Shown piece by piece: positions 51,431 to 59,416 of a stretch of 64,000 bases of DNA (positions within the stretch are counted from its first letter, which is position 1; every line of letters starts with the position of its first letter). The DNA is from DASXBA01 sp036406475 (lineage in GTDB: Bacteria; Actinomycetota; Thermoleophilia; Solirubrobacterales; Thermoleophilaceae), in NCBI GenBank assembly GCA_036406475.1, contig DASXBA010000032.1, forward strand, positions 1 through 64,000, given 5' to 3'. The notes under the pieces are model-generated. The model saw nothing but the letters and a program-made list of their open reading frames with translations. It had not been told where the DNA came from and ran no database searches. The position numbers were made by a program, and so were the translations under genes.

Positions 51431-52261
51431 TTGCGAGTCGCCTTCCTCGGCCCGGCCGGGACCTACACCGAGGAGGCCCTACGCGCCTCCGCCGGCGAGG
51501 GGGTGGAGGAGATCCCCTACGCCACCGTCTACGAGGCGGTGATGGCGGTCCAGACCGGCGAGGTCGACCGCGCGGTGGTCCCGATCGAGAATTCCCTCGA
51601 GGGGAGCGTGGCTGCGACGCTCGACACCCTCGCCGGCGAGGCCGACGGCGTTCGCATCGCGGCCGAGCTCGTCCACCCGATCCATCACTGCGCGGTCGCC
51701 GGGCGGGAGCTCGCGCTCGGCGACGTCACGCGCGTCGTCTCCCACCCCCAGGCCACGGCGCAGTGCTCCCGCTTCCTCCGGGAGAACCTCGCCGCCGCGG
51801 AGCACGTCTCCGCCACCTCCACATCGGAGGCGGTCCGCCAGGTGCGCAACTCCGGCGAGCCCTGGGTGGCGCTCGCCTCGAGGCTCGCCGCCGAGCTCTA
51901 CGACTGCACGGTGCTGGCCGCCGACGTGGAGGACCGGCCCGACAACGAGACCCGCTTCGTCTGGCTCACCGCCGCGCCGCCCGACGCCGCGCCGGGTCCG
52001 CGCGCGAAGACCTCGATCGTCTTCTGGGGCTTCAACGACGAGTCGCCCGGCGCTCTGGTCGAGGTCCTGGGCGAATTCTCCAGCCGCGGGATCAACCTGA
52101 CCAAGATCGAGTCGCGCCCGCGCCGCGTCCGCCTTGGCCACTACATGTTCTTCGCCGACCTCGAGGGCGCGGCCGACTCGCCTCCCGTGAACGAGGCCCT
52201 CGCGGCCCTGCGCCGGCGGGTCGAGACGATCCGCGTCCTCGGCTCGTACCCGGCTGCGTAG
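51431..52261 (+). CDS. pheA: prephenate dehydratase
   Basis: A 276-residue enzyme that turns prephenate into phenylpyruvate on the way to phenylalanine. The catalytic part (1-180) has RVAFLGPAGTYTEEAL, VPIENSLEGSVAATLD, VVSHPQATAQCSRFL and the TRF triad in DNETRFVWL. An ACT domain (about 195-270, KTSIVFWGFNDESPGALVEV and GINLTKIESRP) gives feedback control by phenylalanine. The start is a TTG right after the TGA of the DUF4446 gene (TGATTG), so the two are coupled. Confidence 0.95.
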   Translation: MRVAFLGPAGTYTEEALRASAGEGVEEIPYATVYEAVMAVQTGEVDRAVVPIENSLEGSVAATLDTLAGEADGVRIAAELVHPIHHCAVAGRELALGDVTRVVSHPQATAQCSRFLRENLAAAEHVSATSTSEAVRQVRNSGEPWVALASRLAAELYDCTVLAADVEDRPDNETRFVWLTAAPPDAAPGPRAKTSIVFWGFNDESPGALVEVLGEFSSRGINLTKIESRPRRVRLGHYMFFADLEGAADSPPVNEALAALRRRVETIRVLGSYPAA

Positions 52262-52295
52262 GAGCGCGGAGGGCCCCGCTAGACTGGCCCGCACC

Positions 52296-52901
52296 GTGGC
52301 ACTGCGCGCGGAACTGGTTGTCCACGAGGCTGGTGAGCCCGACCCAGTCCCTCTCCGCGCGCTGCCCGGTCGCCGGACCGAGCAGCGCGGGAGCTCATCC
52401 GGCCGCGTCCTGGTGCTCAACGCGTCATTTGAGCCGATCAACGTCTGCACGGTCCGGCGGGCGACGGTCCTGCTCCTGAAGGAGCGCGCCGAGCTCCTCG
52501 AGCACGCCGACTGGTCTCTCCACGCCGAGTCGCTGACGCTGCCGCGCCCGATCGTGATCCGCCTCACGACCTACGTGAAGGTCCCCCGCGACGCCCACCG
52601 CCGCAAGATCACCCGCCGGGCGGTCTTCGCCCGCGACCGCTGGACCTGCCAGTACTGCGGCCACGAACGCGGCAACCTGACCGTCGACCACGTGATCCCC
52701 CGCTCCAAAGGCGGCGGCTCGACCTGGGACAACATCGTCACCTGCTGCGCCCCCTGCAACCGCCGCAAGGGCGACCGCCTACCCCGCCAGGTGGGCATGA
52801 AGCCCCGCCACAAGCCAAGGGCACCAAGCCCAACGATCTTCATCCACGTCGCCTCACCAACAATCCCAGCGGCGTGGGAGCAGTACCTGCTCGCGGCGTA
52901 G
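52296..52901 (+). CDS. HNH endonuclease family protein
   Basis: A 201-residue protein with an N-terminal VLVLNASFEPINVCTVRRA region and a Zn-binding HNH core: CQYCG, then LTVDHVIPRSKGGGSTWDNIV and CCAPCNRRKGDR, with two Cys pairs for zinc and Asp-His as catalytic residues. This form is widespread in Actinobacteria as a single housekeeping-like gene; its target is unknown. Start GTG. The final 30 codons are richer in A and C than the neighbours, and the gene abuts a gene-poor, repeat-rich stretch. Confidence 0.85.
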   Translation: MALRAELVVHEAGEPDPVPLRALPGRRTEQRGSSSGRVLVLNASFEPINVCTVRRATVLLLKERAELLEHADWSLHAESLTLPRPIVIRLTTYVKVPRDAHRRKITRRAVFARDRWTCQYCGHERGNLTVDHVIPRSKGGGSTWDNIVTCCAPCNRRKGDRLPRQVGMKPRHKPRAPSPTIFIHVASPTIPAAWEQYLLAA

Positions 52902-52954
52902 TCCAGCCGCGTCCCAACGGCGACCCGGCGCGCGGATCAAGCCGTCCGCGTCGG

Positions 52955-53012
52955 CCTCACTCAAGGGGGGCTCTTTGAGCGAGCGCCAGCGAGCGTACCC
53001 CCTTGAGTGAGG
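52955..53012. repeat. 15 bp perfect inverted repeat
   Basis: CCTCACTCAAGGGGG at 52955-52969 pairs perfectly with CCCCCTTGAGTGAGG at 52998-53012. The 28-base loop itself holds a smaller repeat of GAGCGAGCG type. No T-tract follows on either strand. It lies 53 bases after the HNH gene stop and could be a terminator-like hairpin or the end of a mobile repeat. Confidence 0.8.
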
Positions 53013-53038
53013 ACGAGGGGGACGGCCCCAGCAACGCA

Positions 53039-53070
53039 CGAGGGGCGCCCCATAAACGGGACGCCCCTCG
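53039..53070. terminator. strong GC-rich hairpin
   Basis: CGAGGGGCGCCCC at 53039-53051 pairs with GGGACGCCCCTCG at 53058-53070, 13 positions with one mismatch, around the loop ATAAAC. Flanking bases extend the stem: CCAGCA (about 53024-53034 side) faces TGCTGG near 53078-53084. It could stop transcription from either side, although no U-run follows. Confidence 0.45.
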
Positions 53071-53150
53071 CAATTGACTGCTGGACCTAAATCGGCTGCG
53101 CAAGACCTGACGGCCGGCGGGACCACTCCCGACCTGCGCTTCATGCCGAC

Positions 53151-53208
53151 GGTGTCACGGCTGGACTCCGCTCGACGGGGCCCAGCTCCGGTCTAGCGGC
53201 CGGACACC
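53151..53208. ncRNA. predicted three-way RNA fold
   Basis: GGTGTC at 53151-53156 can pair with GACACC at 53203-53208. Inside, GCTGG (53160-53164) pairs with CCAGC (53182-53186), and CCGG (53188-53191) pairs with CCGG (about 53200-53203), giving a compact three-way junction. Because the fold is symmetric in pairing, the strand cannot be fixed; the adjoining extended ribosome site favours the minus strand. I do not recognise a known riboswitch or RNA family. Confidence 0.3.
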
Positions 53209-53237
53209 TCCAGGGTCCCGAAACGTCTGTCAGTCAA
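53193..53237 (-). CDS. possible 14-codon ORF behind an extended Shine-Dalgarno
   Basis: TTG start at 53237 and TAG at 53193-53195 would encode a 14-residue peptide, LTDRRFGTLEVSGR. Four bases before the start lies AAAGGAGGTGGTCC (53242-53255 on the minus strand), which matches the sequence complementary to the 16S rRNA 3' end at 13 of 14 bases. A hairpin lies just upstream. The short length and exceptional ribosome site suggest a leader peptide or ribosome-loading site; it could also be a chance or non-coding element. Confidence 0.35.
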   Translation of the reverse strand: MTDRRFGTLEVSGR

Positions 53238-53255
53238 GTTCGGACCACCTCCTTT

Positions 53256-53280
53256 CCCTGGTAGCCCAAAGCTACCAAGG
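53256..53280. terminator. 7 bp hairpin next to the extended ribosome site
   Basis: TGGTAGC (53259-53265) and GCTACCA (53271-53277) pair perfectly around CCAAA, with two more G-C pairs outside a mismatch. On the minus strand it sits between the end of the broken gene (stop at 53290-53292) and the AAAGGAGG site. Confidence 0.45.
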
Positions 53281-53289
53281 TCGGCGGCG

Positions 53290-53600
53290 TTACTTCTTGC
53301 GCCTCGCGCTGAACCTGACGTTGCCGCTGGAGCAGTCCGGCGTACCCCCGCCCCCGGCCTCCGAGAACGTGTACTCGATGCTCCCCTTGACCCTCGTCCC
53401 CTTGCGGTTGACCGTGCCGGTCACGGCGATGTTGATGCCGGTCGAGGTCGCAGGTCGTCTTGTCGAGCTCGAAGCCGTAGGAGCGGTGGCCCCTGGGCCC
53501 GATCGGCTTGACCCGCACCGGCCGTCGCTTGCCGTCGCCCTGGACCTTGCCCTTGAGCCGGTTGGTCCCGGCGTCGTCTGGCGGGCGCTGCGCGGCTAGG
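53290..53600 (-). pseudogene. frameshifted, 5'-truncated remnant of a secreted beta-sandwich protein
   Basis: Two reading frames join into one sensible protein. Upstream (53450-53600) reads NRLKGKVQGDGKRRPVRV, KPIGPRGHRSYGFELDKTTC. Removing one base near 53449 continues as TSTGINIAVTGTVNRKGTRV, KGSIEYTFSEAGGGG and ends in NVRFSARRKK before TAA at 53290-53292. The composition and the Lys/Arg-rich tail resemble other exported beta proteins of these bacteria. No start codon or signal peptide is left on the 5' side, so I call it a relic. A sequencing error could explain the frameshift but not the missing start. Confidence 0.65.
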
Positions 53601-53617
53601 GCGCTAGCTTTGGCGAC

Positions 53618-54271
53618 GTGGCGGAGGCACCCGATCGCCAGGAGCTCCTGACGGCGCTGACCACTGAGCACTTCACGCTGCAGGGCGCGAGGGCCCAGAC
53701 CATGAGCGAGAGCTCCTCGCGCGCCGCGCTGTACATCGGCTCGGTATCGAGCACCTTGGTCGCGCTCGGCTTCCTGGCTCAGATTTCGCAGAACGGCGAC
53801 ACCTTCAACACCTTCGCCCTGACCGTGCTCCCGACGCTGTACCTGCTGGGCGTCTTCACCTTCGTACGCCTCGTCGAGTGCGGGGCAGAGGATTTCCGTT
53901 ACGGCCTGGCCATCAACCGCATCAGGAGCTACTACAAGGAGGTGGCCGGAGACCGGGCGAACCTCTTCCTGCTCTCCGGGCACGACGACGGACGGGGCGT
54001 GTTCACCAATGCGGCCATCCCTGTCGAGGGCCGCACCCAGTACTTCACGTTCGGCAGCGTCGTCGCGGTGATCAACAGCGTGGTCGGCGGCGGTGCCGTA
54101 GCCATCGCGCTCGGCGCCTTCTTCGACGCGTCACTCGGCATGGCCGCGGCGGTGGGTGGTGCGGCCGCGCTGGTCTCGGCTGCCGCGTTGCTCCGCCACG
54201 CCGACCGTCTCCTTGCCGCGCGAGCGGGAGAGGTCGACCCGCTGTTCCCCTCCCCCGAACGCAGCCGCTAG
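53618..54271 (+). CDS. conserved-looking membrane protein of unknown function
   Basis: A 217-residue protein, GTG start. An N-terminal amphipathic region (ELLTALTTEHFTLQGARAQTMSESSSRAALYIGS) leads into two membrane helices (about 35-57 and 66-88); a middle loop (90-140) includes EDFRYGLAINRIRSYYKEVAGD; two more helices follow (about 145-165 and 168-190). I do not recognise the function. It sits alone between a gene relic on its left and a decayed gyrA fragment on its right; its stop overlaps the relic stop. Confidence 0.65.
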   Translation: MAEAPDRQELLTALTTEHFTLQGARAQTMSESSSRAALYIGSVSSTLVALGFLAQISQNGDTFNTFALTVLPTLYLLGVFTFVRLVECGAEDFRYGLAINRIRSYYKEVAGDRANLFLLSGHDDGRGVFTNAAIPVEGRTQYFTFGSVVAVINSVVGGGAVAIALGAFFDASLGMAAAVGGAAALVSAAALLRHADRLLAARAGEVDPLFPSPERSR

Positions 54272-54366
54272 GCGTCGTCCGGCGCGCTCACGAGATCGTC
54301 CTCGCGCAGGTTCATCAAGCGGACGCCCTAGCCGGGTCAGCCCTGCTCGTGGGAAGTGCCGAGTTA
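54268..54366 (-). pseudogene. decayed duplicate of the gyrA 3' end
   Basis: On the minus strand this stretch reads QG, stop, PG, stop, GVRLMNLREDDLVSAPDDA, stop. The intact gyrA reads QGRPAQGVRLMNLRDDDQVSA. Over 64 aligned bases (54283-54346 against about 54483-54546) I count 12 differences, about 81 percent identity. Three in-frame stops show that it is not coding. It ends against the lone membrane-protein gene and begins at the gyrA stop, so it is a tandem relic of a gyrA terminal duplication or of a recombination event. Confidence 0.75.
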
Positions 54367-54373
54367 GGCGGTC

Positions 54374-56917
54374 CTACGTGACGGAGGACGCGCCGTCACC
54401 CGAGGGATCGGCCGGCTCAGGCTCCACGTCCGCCTCGACCTGCGCCGCGGTATCGGCCGCCTCCTCCATGACCAGCGCCACCGCGCTGACCTGGTCGTCG
54501 TCTCGCAGGTTCATCAGGCGCACGCCCTGGGCGGGCCGGCCCTGCTTGGAGATGCCTTTCACGCCCGTGCGCTGGACCATGCCGTTCTGGGAGATGAAGA
54601 CCAGCTCGTGGTGCTCGCGCACGATCAGCGCGCCGGCGAGGGCGCCCTTCTTCTCGGTCAACCCGATCGTCTTGACGCCCATCGTGCCGCGGCCCTTGAC
54701 CGGGTACTCCTCGATGTCGGTCCGCTTGCCGAAGCCGTTCTCGGTCACGACCAGCAGGTCGGTGTCGGGCTGGACGACGTCCATGTCGAGGACCCAATTC
54801 TTGCCGCGGCTCACGTTCATGCCCTTGACGCCGCTCGTGTCGCGGCCCATCGGCCGCACCTGATCCTCCGAAAAGCGAGCGGCCTGGGCCGAACGGGCGA
54901 CCATGATGATGTCGTCGTTGCCGCTCGTGCGGCGAACGGAGACGAGCTCGTCGTCGTCGCGGATCTTGATCGCGATGATGCCGTCGGCCTTGATCGGGGT
55001 GTTGTAGGCCCCGAACTCGGTCTTCTTGATCATGCCCTTGCGGCTGGCGAAGACCAGGTACTTGCCCTCGGTGAAGTCGCGCGTGGCCTGGACGGCGTGG
55101 ACCCGCTCGCCCTCACGGAGCGGCAGGACGTTGACCAGCGCCCGGCCCTTGGCCGTGCGCGACGCCTCCGGCAGCTCGTAGACCTTCTGCCGGTAGACCT
55201 TGCCCCGGTTCGTGAAGAAGAGGAGGTAGTCGTGCGTCGAGCACACGAAGAGGTGCTCGATGTAGTCCTCGTCCTTCATCTCCATGCCGGTGACACCGAC
55301 GCCGCCGCGCTTCTGCTTGCGGTACGTGGCCAGCGGCAGAGACTTGATGTAGCCGGACTTGGTGATCGCGATGACCATCTGCTGGTCCGCGATCAGGTCC
55401 TCGATGTCGATGTCGTCGCTCGAGTGGGTGATCTCCGTGCGGCGCTCGTCCGCGTAGCGGTCCTTGACCTCGAGCAGCTCCTCCTTGACCAGCGCCCGGA
55501 TCGCGCCCTCGTCCCCGAGCAGCTCGCGGAGCTCCTTGATCCGCTCGAGCGTGTCGGCGTGCTCCTGCTTGATCTTGTCGGCCTCGAGCGCGGTGAGGCG
55601 CTGCAGGCGCAGGTCGAGGATCGCCTGGGCCTGGATGTGCGTGAGCTCGAACTCCTTCATGAGGCCCTCGCGGGCCATCTCCGGATCGCGCGAGCCGCGG
55701 ATCAGCTCGATCACGCGATCGAGGTCCGTGAGGGCGATGAGAAGGCCCTCGAGGATGTGCAGCCGGCTCTCGCGCTGGCGCAGCTCGTGCTTGGTGCGCC
55801 GGATGACGACGTCGCGCTGGTGATCGACGTAGTTCTTGACGAGCTGGACCAGGCCGAGCGTGCGCGGCACGTCGTCGACCAGGGCGACCATGTTCACGCC
55901 GAAGGTCGTCTGGAGCGGCGTGTGCTTGTAGAGCTTGTTGAGGACGATCTGGTGGTTCTCGCCGCGCTTGAGCTCGATCACCAGGCGGATGCCGGACTTG
56001 TCCGACTCGTCGCGGAGGTCCGAGATCTCCTTGATCCGGCCCTTGTGGACGGCCTCGGCGATCTTCTTGATCAGGCCCGAGCCGTCGTTGCGGCCGTCGC
56101 CCTTCGACACCTGGAAGGGCATCTCGTCGACGACGATCGCCGAGCGGTTGCCCTTCAGCTGCTCGACGTGGACGCGGCCCTTGACCACGATCCGGCCCTT
56201 GCCCGTCTCGTAGGCATCGCGGATGCCCCCGAGCCCGGCGATGATGCCGCCCGTCGGGAAGTCCGGGCCCTTGATGTGCTTCATGAGCCCGGCGACGTCG
56301 GTCTCCGGGTCGTCGATGAACGCGACCACCGCGTCGATCGCCTCGCCCAGGTTGTGGGGCGGGATGTTGGTGGCCATCCCGACCGCGATGCCGCTCGCAC
56401 CGTTGACGAGCAGGTTCGGGAAGCGCGCCGGCAGGACGAGCGGCTCCTGGCGGGTCTCGTCGTAGTTGGGCCTGAAGTCGACGGTGTCCGCGTCGATGTC
56501 GCGGAGCATCTCGGTGGCCAGGCGCGCCAGCCTGGCCTCCGTGTAGCGGTAGGCGGCCGGCGGGTCGTTGTCGATCGAGCCGAAGTTGCCCTGCGGGTCG
56601 ACCAGCGGGTAGCGCATCGCGAAGTCCTGCGCGAGCCGAACGAGCGTGTCGTAGATCGCCGAGTCGCCGTGCGGGTGGTAGCGGCCCATGACGTCGCCGA
56701 CCGTGGTGGCCGCCTTCCGGTACGGCCTGTTGGGCTGCAGGCCGTTCTCGAACATCGTGTAGAGGACGCGCCTGTGGACCGGCTTCAGCCCGTCGCGCAC
56801 GTCCGGCAGCGCGCGGCCGACGATCACGCTCATCGCGTAATCGAGGTAGCTCGACCGCATCTCCTCCTCGAGCCCGAGGGGCTCGATGTTGCCGCCGCTG
56901 AGCTGCTCGATGCTCAT
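54374..56917 (-). CDS. gyrA: DNA gyrase subunit A
   Basis: An 847-residue GyrA, which breaks and rejoins DNA in the gyrase A2B2 complex. The catalytic Tyr is Tyr125 in RYTEARLA. The quinolone-determining region YHPHGDSAIYDT has Ser86 and Asp90, the sensitive-type residues. The C-terminal pinwheel (about 500-800) has the six-blade pattern, with a GyrA-box-like QKRGGVGVTG at the start. An acidic tail (EAADTAAQVEADVEPEPADP) ends the protein. The start ATG lies four bases after the gyrB stop. Confidence 0.97.
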   Translation of the reverse strand: MSIEQLSGGNIEPLGLEEEMRSSYLDYAMSVIVGRALPDVRDGLKPVHRRVLYTMFENGLQPNRPYRKAATTVGDVMGRYHPHGDSAIYDTLVRLAQDFAMRYPLVDPQGNFGSIDNDPPAAYRYTEARLARLATEMLRDIDADTVDFRPNYDETRQEPLVLPARFPNLLVNGASGIAVGMATNIPPHNLGEAIDAVVAFIDDPETDVAGLMKHIKGPDFPTGGIIAGLGGIRDAYETGKGRIVVKGRVHVEQLKGNRSAIVVDEMPFQVSKGDGRNDGSGLIKKIAEAVHKGRIKEISDLRDESDKSGIRLVIELKRGENHQIVLNKLYKHTPLQTTFGVNMVALVDDVPRTLGLVQLVKNYVDHQRDVVIRRTKHELRQRESRLHILEGLLIALTDLDRVIELIRGSRDPEMAREGLMKEFELTHIQAQAILDLRLQRLTALEADKIKQEHADTLERIKELRELLGDEGAIRALVKEELLEVKDRYADERRTEITHSSDDIDIEDLIADQQMVIAITKSGYIKSLPLATYRKQKRGGVGVTGMEMKDEDYIEHLFVCSTHDYLLFFTNRGKVYRQKVYELPEASRTAKGRALVNVLPLREGERVHAVQATRDFTEGKYLVFASRKGMIKKTEFGAYNTPIKADGIIAIKIRDDDELVSVRRTSGNDDIIMVARSAQAARFSEDQVRPMGRDTSGVKGMNVSRGKNWVLDMDVVQPDTDLLVVTENGFGKRTDIEEYPVKGRGTMGVKTIGLTEKKGALAGALIVREHHELVFISQNGMVQRTGVKGISKQGRPAQGVRLMNLRDDDQVSAVALVMEEAADTAAQVEADVEPEPADPSGDGASSVT

Positions 56918-56921
56918 CCGG

Positions 56922-59342
56922 CTACACGTCCAGGTTCGTCACGTCGCGCGCGTTGCGCTCGATGAAGTCGCGCCGTGGCTCCACCTGATCGCCCATCAGC
57001 ATCGAGAAGATCTGGTCGGCCACCGAGGCATCGTCGATCGTGACCTGCTGGAGCGTCCGCTTCTCCGGGTCCATCGTGGTCTCGAAGAGCTGGTCCGCGT
57101 TCATCTCGCCGAGGCCCTTGAAGCGCTGGAGCGGCACCTTGTGGCGCGCGACCTCGAGCACCTTCTTGCGCAGGTCCTCGTACGAGAGGGCCGTCTCGGC
57201 CTTGGCCGGCAGGGCGACCTCGAACGGCGGCGTTCCCGCGAGCGAGTCCAGGTCCCCGTGCACCTTGACGAGACCGCGGTACTCGGCCGTGTCGAACATC
57301 GCCTTGCGCAGCTTGTAGGTGGCGGCCGCCCCGGTCAGCCGCTCGACAACGCGGACGACCAGCTCCTGGTCGTCCTCGTCGAGGAGCTCCGTCTCGTACG
57401 GCTCCTCCTCCGGGTCCTTGGCCTTGAGCAGCCCGACCACCGCACCCGAGTCCTTGGCGCCCTCGTCGAGGATCTGCGACTCCTCGAGGAAGGTGATCGT
57501 GTCGTGGCCGTACTCGGCGCGCAGCGACGACGCCCAGCCCTCGTACTGCTTCAGCAGCCGGCCGAATTTCTGCCAGCGTGCGTGCGTGAGCTTGAACTTC
57601 TTGCCGCCGCGCCCGACGACCTCCATCTTCTCCAGTTTGTCGCGCAGCAGCTCGTCCTCGAGCTCCGACTCCTTCTCGATGTAGACGTCCTGCTTTCCGT
57701 TCTGCATCCGGTAGAGCGGCGGCTTGGCGATGTAGACGTAGCCGTTCTCGATCAGGTGCGGCATCTCCCGGAAGAGGAAGGTCAGGACCAGCGTGCGAAT
57801 GTGCGCGCCGTCGACGTCGGCGTCGGTCATCACCACGACCTTGTGGTAGCGCGCCTTCTCGATGTCGAACTCCTCGCGGATCCCGGTGCCGATGGCGGTG
57901 ATGAGCGCCTGGATCTCGGTGTTCGAGAGGACCTTGTCGATCCGGTTCTTCTCGACGTTGATGATCTTCCCGCGCAGCGGCAGGATCGCCTGGGTGTTGC
58001 GGTCGCGGCCCTGCTTTGCGGAGCCGCCGGCGGAGTCGCCCTCCACGATGAAGAGCTCGGCGAGCGACGGGTCGCGCACAGAACAGTCGGCGAGCTTGCC
58101 GGGAAGGGTTGAGTTCTCGAGGGCCGACTTGCGCCGCGTCAGGTCGCGGGCCTTGCGCGCGGCCTCGCGTGCGCGCGAAGCCTCGACCGCCTTCGTGATG
58201 ATCCGGCGGGCCTCCGCCGGATTCTCCTCCAGGAACTCCGAGAGCCCCCGGTTGACCGCGGCCTGCACGAAGCCCTCGACCGGCGGGTTGCCGAGCTTGG
58301 TCTTCGTCTGCCCCTCGAACTGGGGCTCCTGGATCTTCACCGAGATGATCGCCGTGAGCCCCTCGCGGACGTCCTCGCCCTGGAGGTTGGGGTCCTTCTC
58401 CTTGAGCTCGCCCTTCTGGCGCGCGTAGGCGTTGATCGTCCGCGTGAGCGCGGAGCGGAAGCCGGACAGGTGGGTGCCGCCCTCGTGGGTGTTGATGTTG
58501 TTGGCGAAGGAGAGGAGGTTCTCCTGGTACGAGGTGTTCCACTGGAGGGCCACCTCGATTTCGCCGACGTCGCCCTCGTCGGCCATGTAGATGATCTTCT
58601 GGTGCAGCGGGTCGCGCGTGCCCTGCGTGTGGAGGTAGTTGACGAAGTCGACGATGCCGCCCTCGTACTGGAAGCCGACCTCGTAGCCCTCGCCGCGCTC
58701 GTCCTTGAAGTCGATCCGAAGGCCTCTGGTGAGGAACGCCATCTCGCGGAAGCGCTGCTCGAGGACCGTGGTGTCGTAGTCGATCGTCTCGAAGATCTCG
58801 AGGTCGGGCAGGAAGGCGATGCTCGTGCCGCACTTGTCCGTCTTGGCGCCCTTCTTCAGGTCGCCGAGCGGCTTGCCGCGCTCGTAGCTCTGCGTCCACT
58901 CGTGCCCGTCGCGCCAGATCGTCAGGTCGAGGCGCTCGGCGAGCGCGTTGACGACCGACACGCCCACACCGTGGAGACCCCCGGAGACCTTGTAGCCCCC
59001 GCCGTCGCCGAACTTGCCCCCGGCGTGGAGGACGGTGAGCACGACCTCGGCGGCCGGCCGCTTCTCCTTAGGCATGACGTCGACGGGGATCCCGCGGCCG
59101 TTGTCGGTGACCGTGACCGAGTTGTCCGGGTGGATGACGATCTCGACCTGGTCGGCCTCGCCGGCGAGCGCCTCGTCGACGGAGTTGTCCATCACCTCGT
59201 AGATCAGGTGGTGTAGGCCCCGGGTGCCGGTGGAGCCGATGTACATGCCGGGACGCTTGCGAACCGCCTCGAGTCCCTCGAGCACGGTGATGTCCTGGGC
59301 GTCGTACCTGCCGTTGCCGCCCTCTGCCTGCTTCTTAGCCAA
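56922..59342 (-). CDS. gyrB: DNA gyrase subunit B with E. coli-type insert
   Basis: An 806-residue GyrB, the ATPase and TOPRIM subunit. GHKL ATPase motifs: MDNSVDEALAGEADQVEI, VTDNGRGIPVDV and GGLHGVGVSVVNALAE; TOPRIM: FIVEGDSAGGSAKQGRDR and MTDADVDGAHIRTL. Between TOPRIM and the tail (VPLQRFKGLGEMNADQLFET, from residue 736) lies an insert of about 160 residues (565-725), the feature of E. coli GyrB that most actinobacterial GyrBs lack. The start is a TTG at 59342, behind GGAAGGGA, because no ATG or GTG fits the family N-terminus. Confidence 0.96.
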   Translation of the reverse strand: MAKKQAEGGNGRYDAQDITVLEGLEAVRKRPGMYIGSTGTRGLHHLIYEVMDNSVDEALAGEADQVEIVIHPDNSVTVTDNGRGIPVDVMPKEKRPAAEVVLTVLHAGGKFGDGGGYKVSGGLHGVGVSVVNALAERLDLTIWRDGHEWTQSYERGKPLGDLKKGAKTDKCGTSIAFLPDLEIFETIDYDTTVLEQRFREMAFLTRGLRIDFKDERGEGYEVGFQYEGGIVDFVNYLHTQGTRDPLHQKIIYMADEGDVGEIEVALQWNTSYQENLLSFANNINTHEGGTHLSGFRSALTRTINAYARQKGELKEKDPNLQGEDVREGLTAIISVKIQEPQFEGQTKTKLGNPPVEGFVQAAVNRGLSEFLEENPAEARRIITKAVEASRAREAARKARDLTRRKSALENSTLPGKLADCSVRDPSLAELFIVEGDSAGGSAKQGRDRNTQAILPLRGKIINVEKNRIDKVLSNTEIQALITAIGTGIREEFDIEKARYHKVVVMTDADVDGAHIRTLVLTFLFREMPHLIENGYVYIAKPPLYRMQNGKQDVYIEKESELEDELLRDKLEKMEVVGRGGKKFKLTHARWQKFGRLLKQYEGWASSLRAEYGHDTITFLEESQILDEGAKDSGAVVGLLKAKDPEEEPYETELLDEDDQELVVRVVERLTGAAATYKLRKAMFDTAEYRGLVKVHGDLDSLAGTPPFEVALPAKAETALSYEDLRKKVLEVARHKVPLQRFKGLGEMNADQLFETTMDPEKRTLQQVTIDDASVADQIFSMLMGDQVEPRRDFIERNARDVTNLDV

Positions 59343-59369
59343 GCCGTCCCTTCCGACCGCTGATTACAT

Positions 59370-59416
59370 GGAAAAGCCCCGGCGCCGCGAGTGTCTTCCG
59401 CGCGGCTCGGGGACTT
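59370..59416 (-). terminator. hairpin with U-tract 27 bases before gyrB
   Basis: On the minus strand AAG-CCCC-type arms flank GCCGCG paired with CGCGGC (59384-59389 with 59401-59406) and CCCC with GGGG (59377-59380 with 59409-59412), followed by CTTTTCC. This is the shape of an intrinsic terminator for the recF-dciA transcript, or of an attenuator in the gyrB leader. A possible -10, TATCAT, lies at 59423-59428 on the same strand. Confidence 0.6.

Noticed and set aside
52854..53144. 96-residue minus-strand frame starting MKRRSGVVPPAV
   Set aside because: It spans the strong hairpins and runs antisense into the HNH gene end; no ribosome site or family resemblance. Kept only as part of the possible RNA locus.
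53101..53280. Known RNA families (RNase P, tmRNA, SRP RNA, 6C RNA, common riboswitches)
   Set aside because: None of their conserved motifs could be found by eye.
53297..53599. 100-residue plus-strand frame
   Set aside because: It is antisense to the frameshifted remnant, and composition shows no sign of a real protein.
53234..53983. 249-residue minus-strand frame overlapping the membrane-protein gene
   Set aside because: Its right half is antisense to a gene with clear membrane helices, and its left part is the wrong frame of the broken secreted protein.
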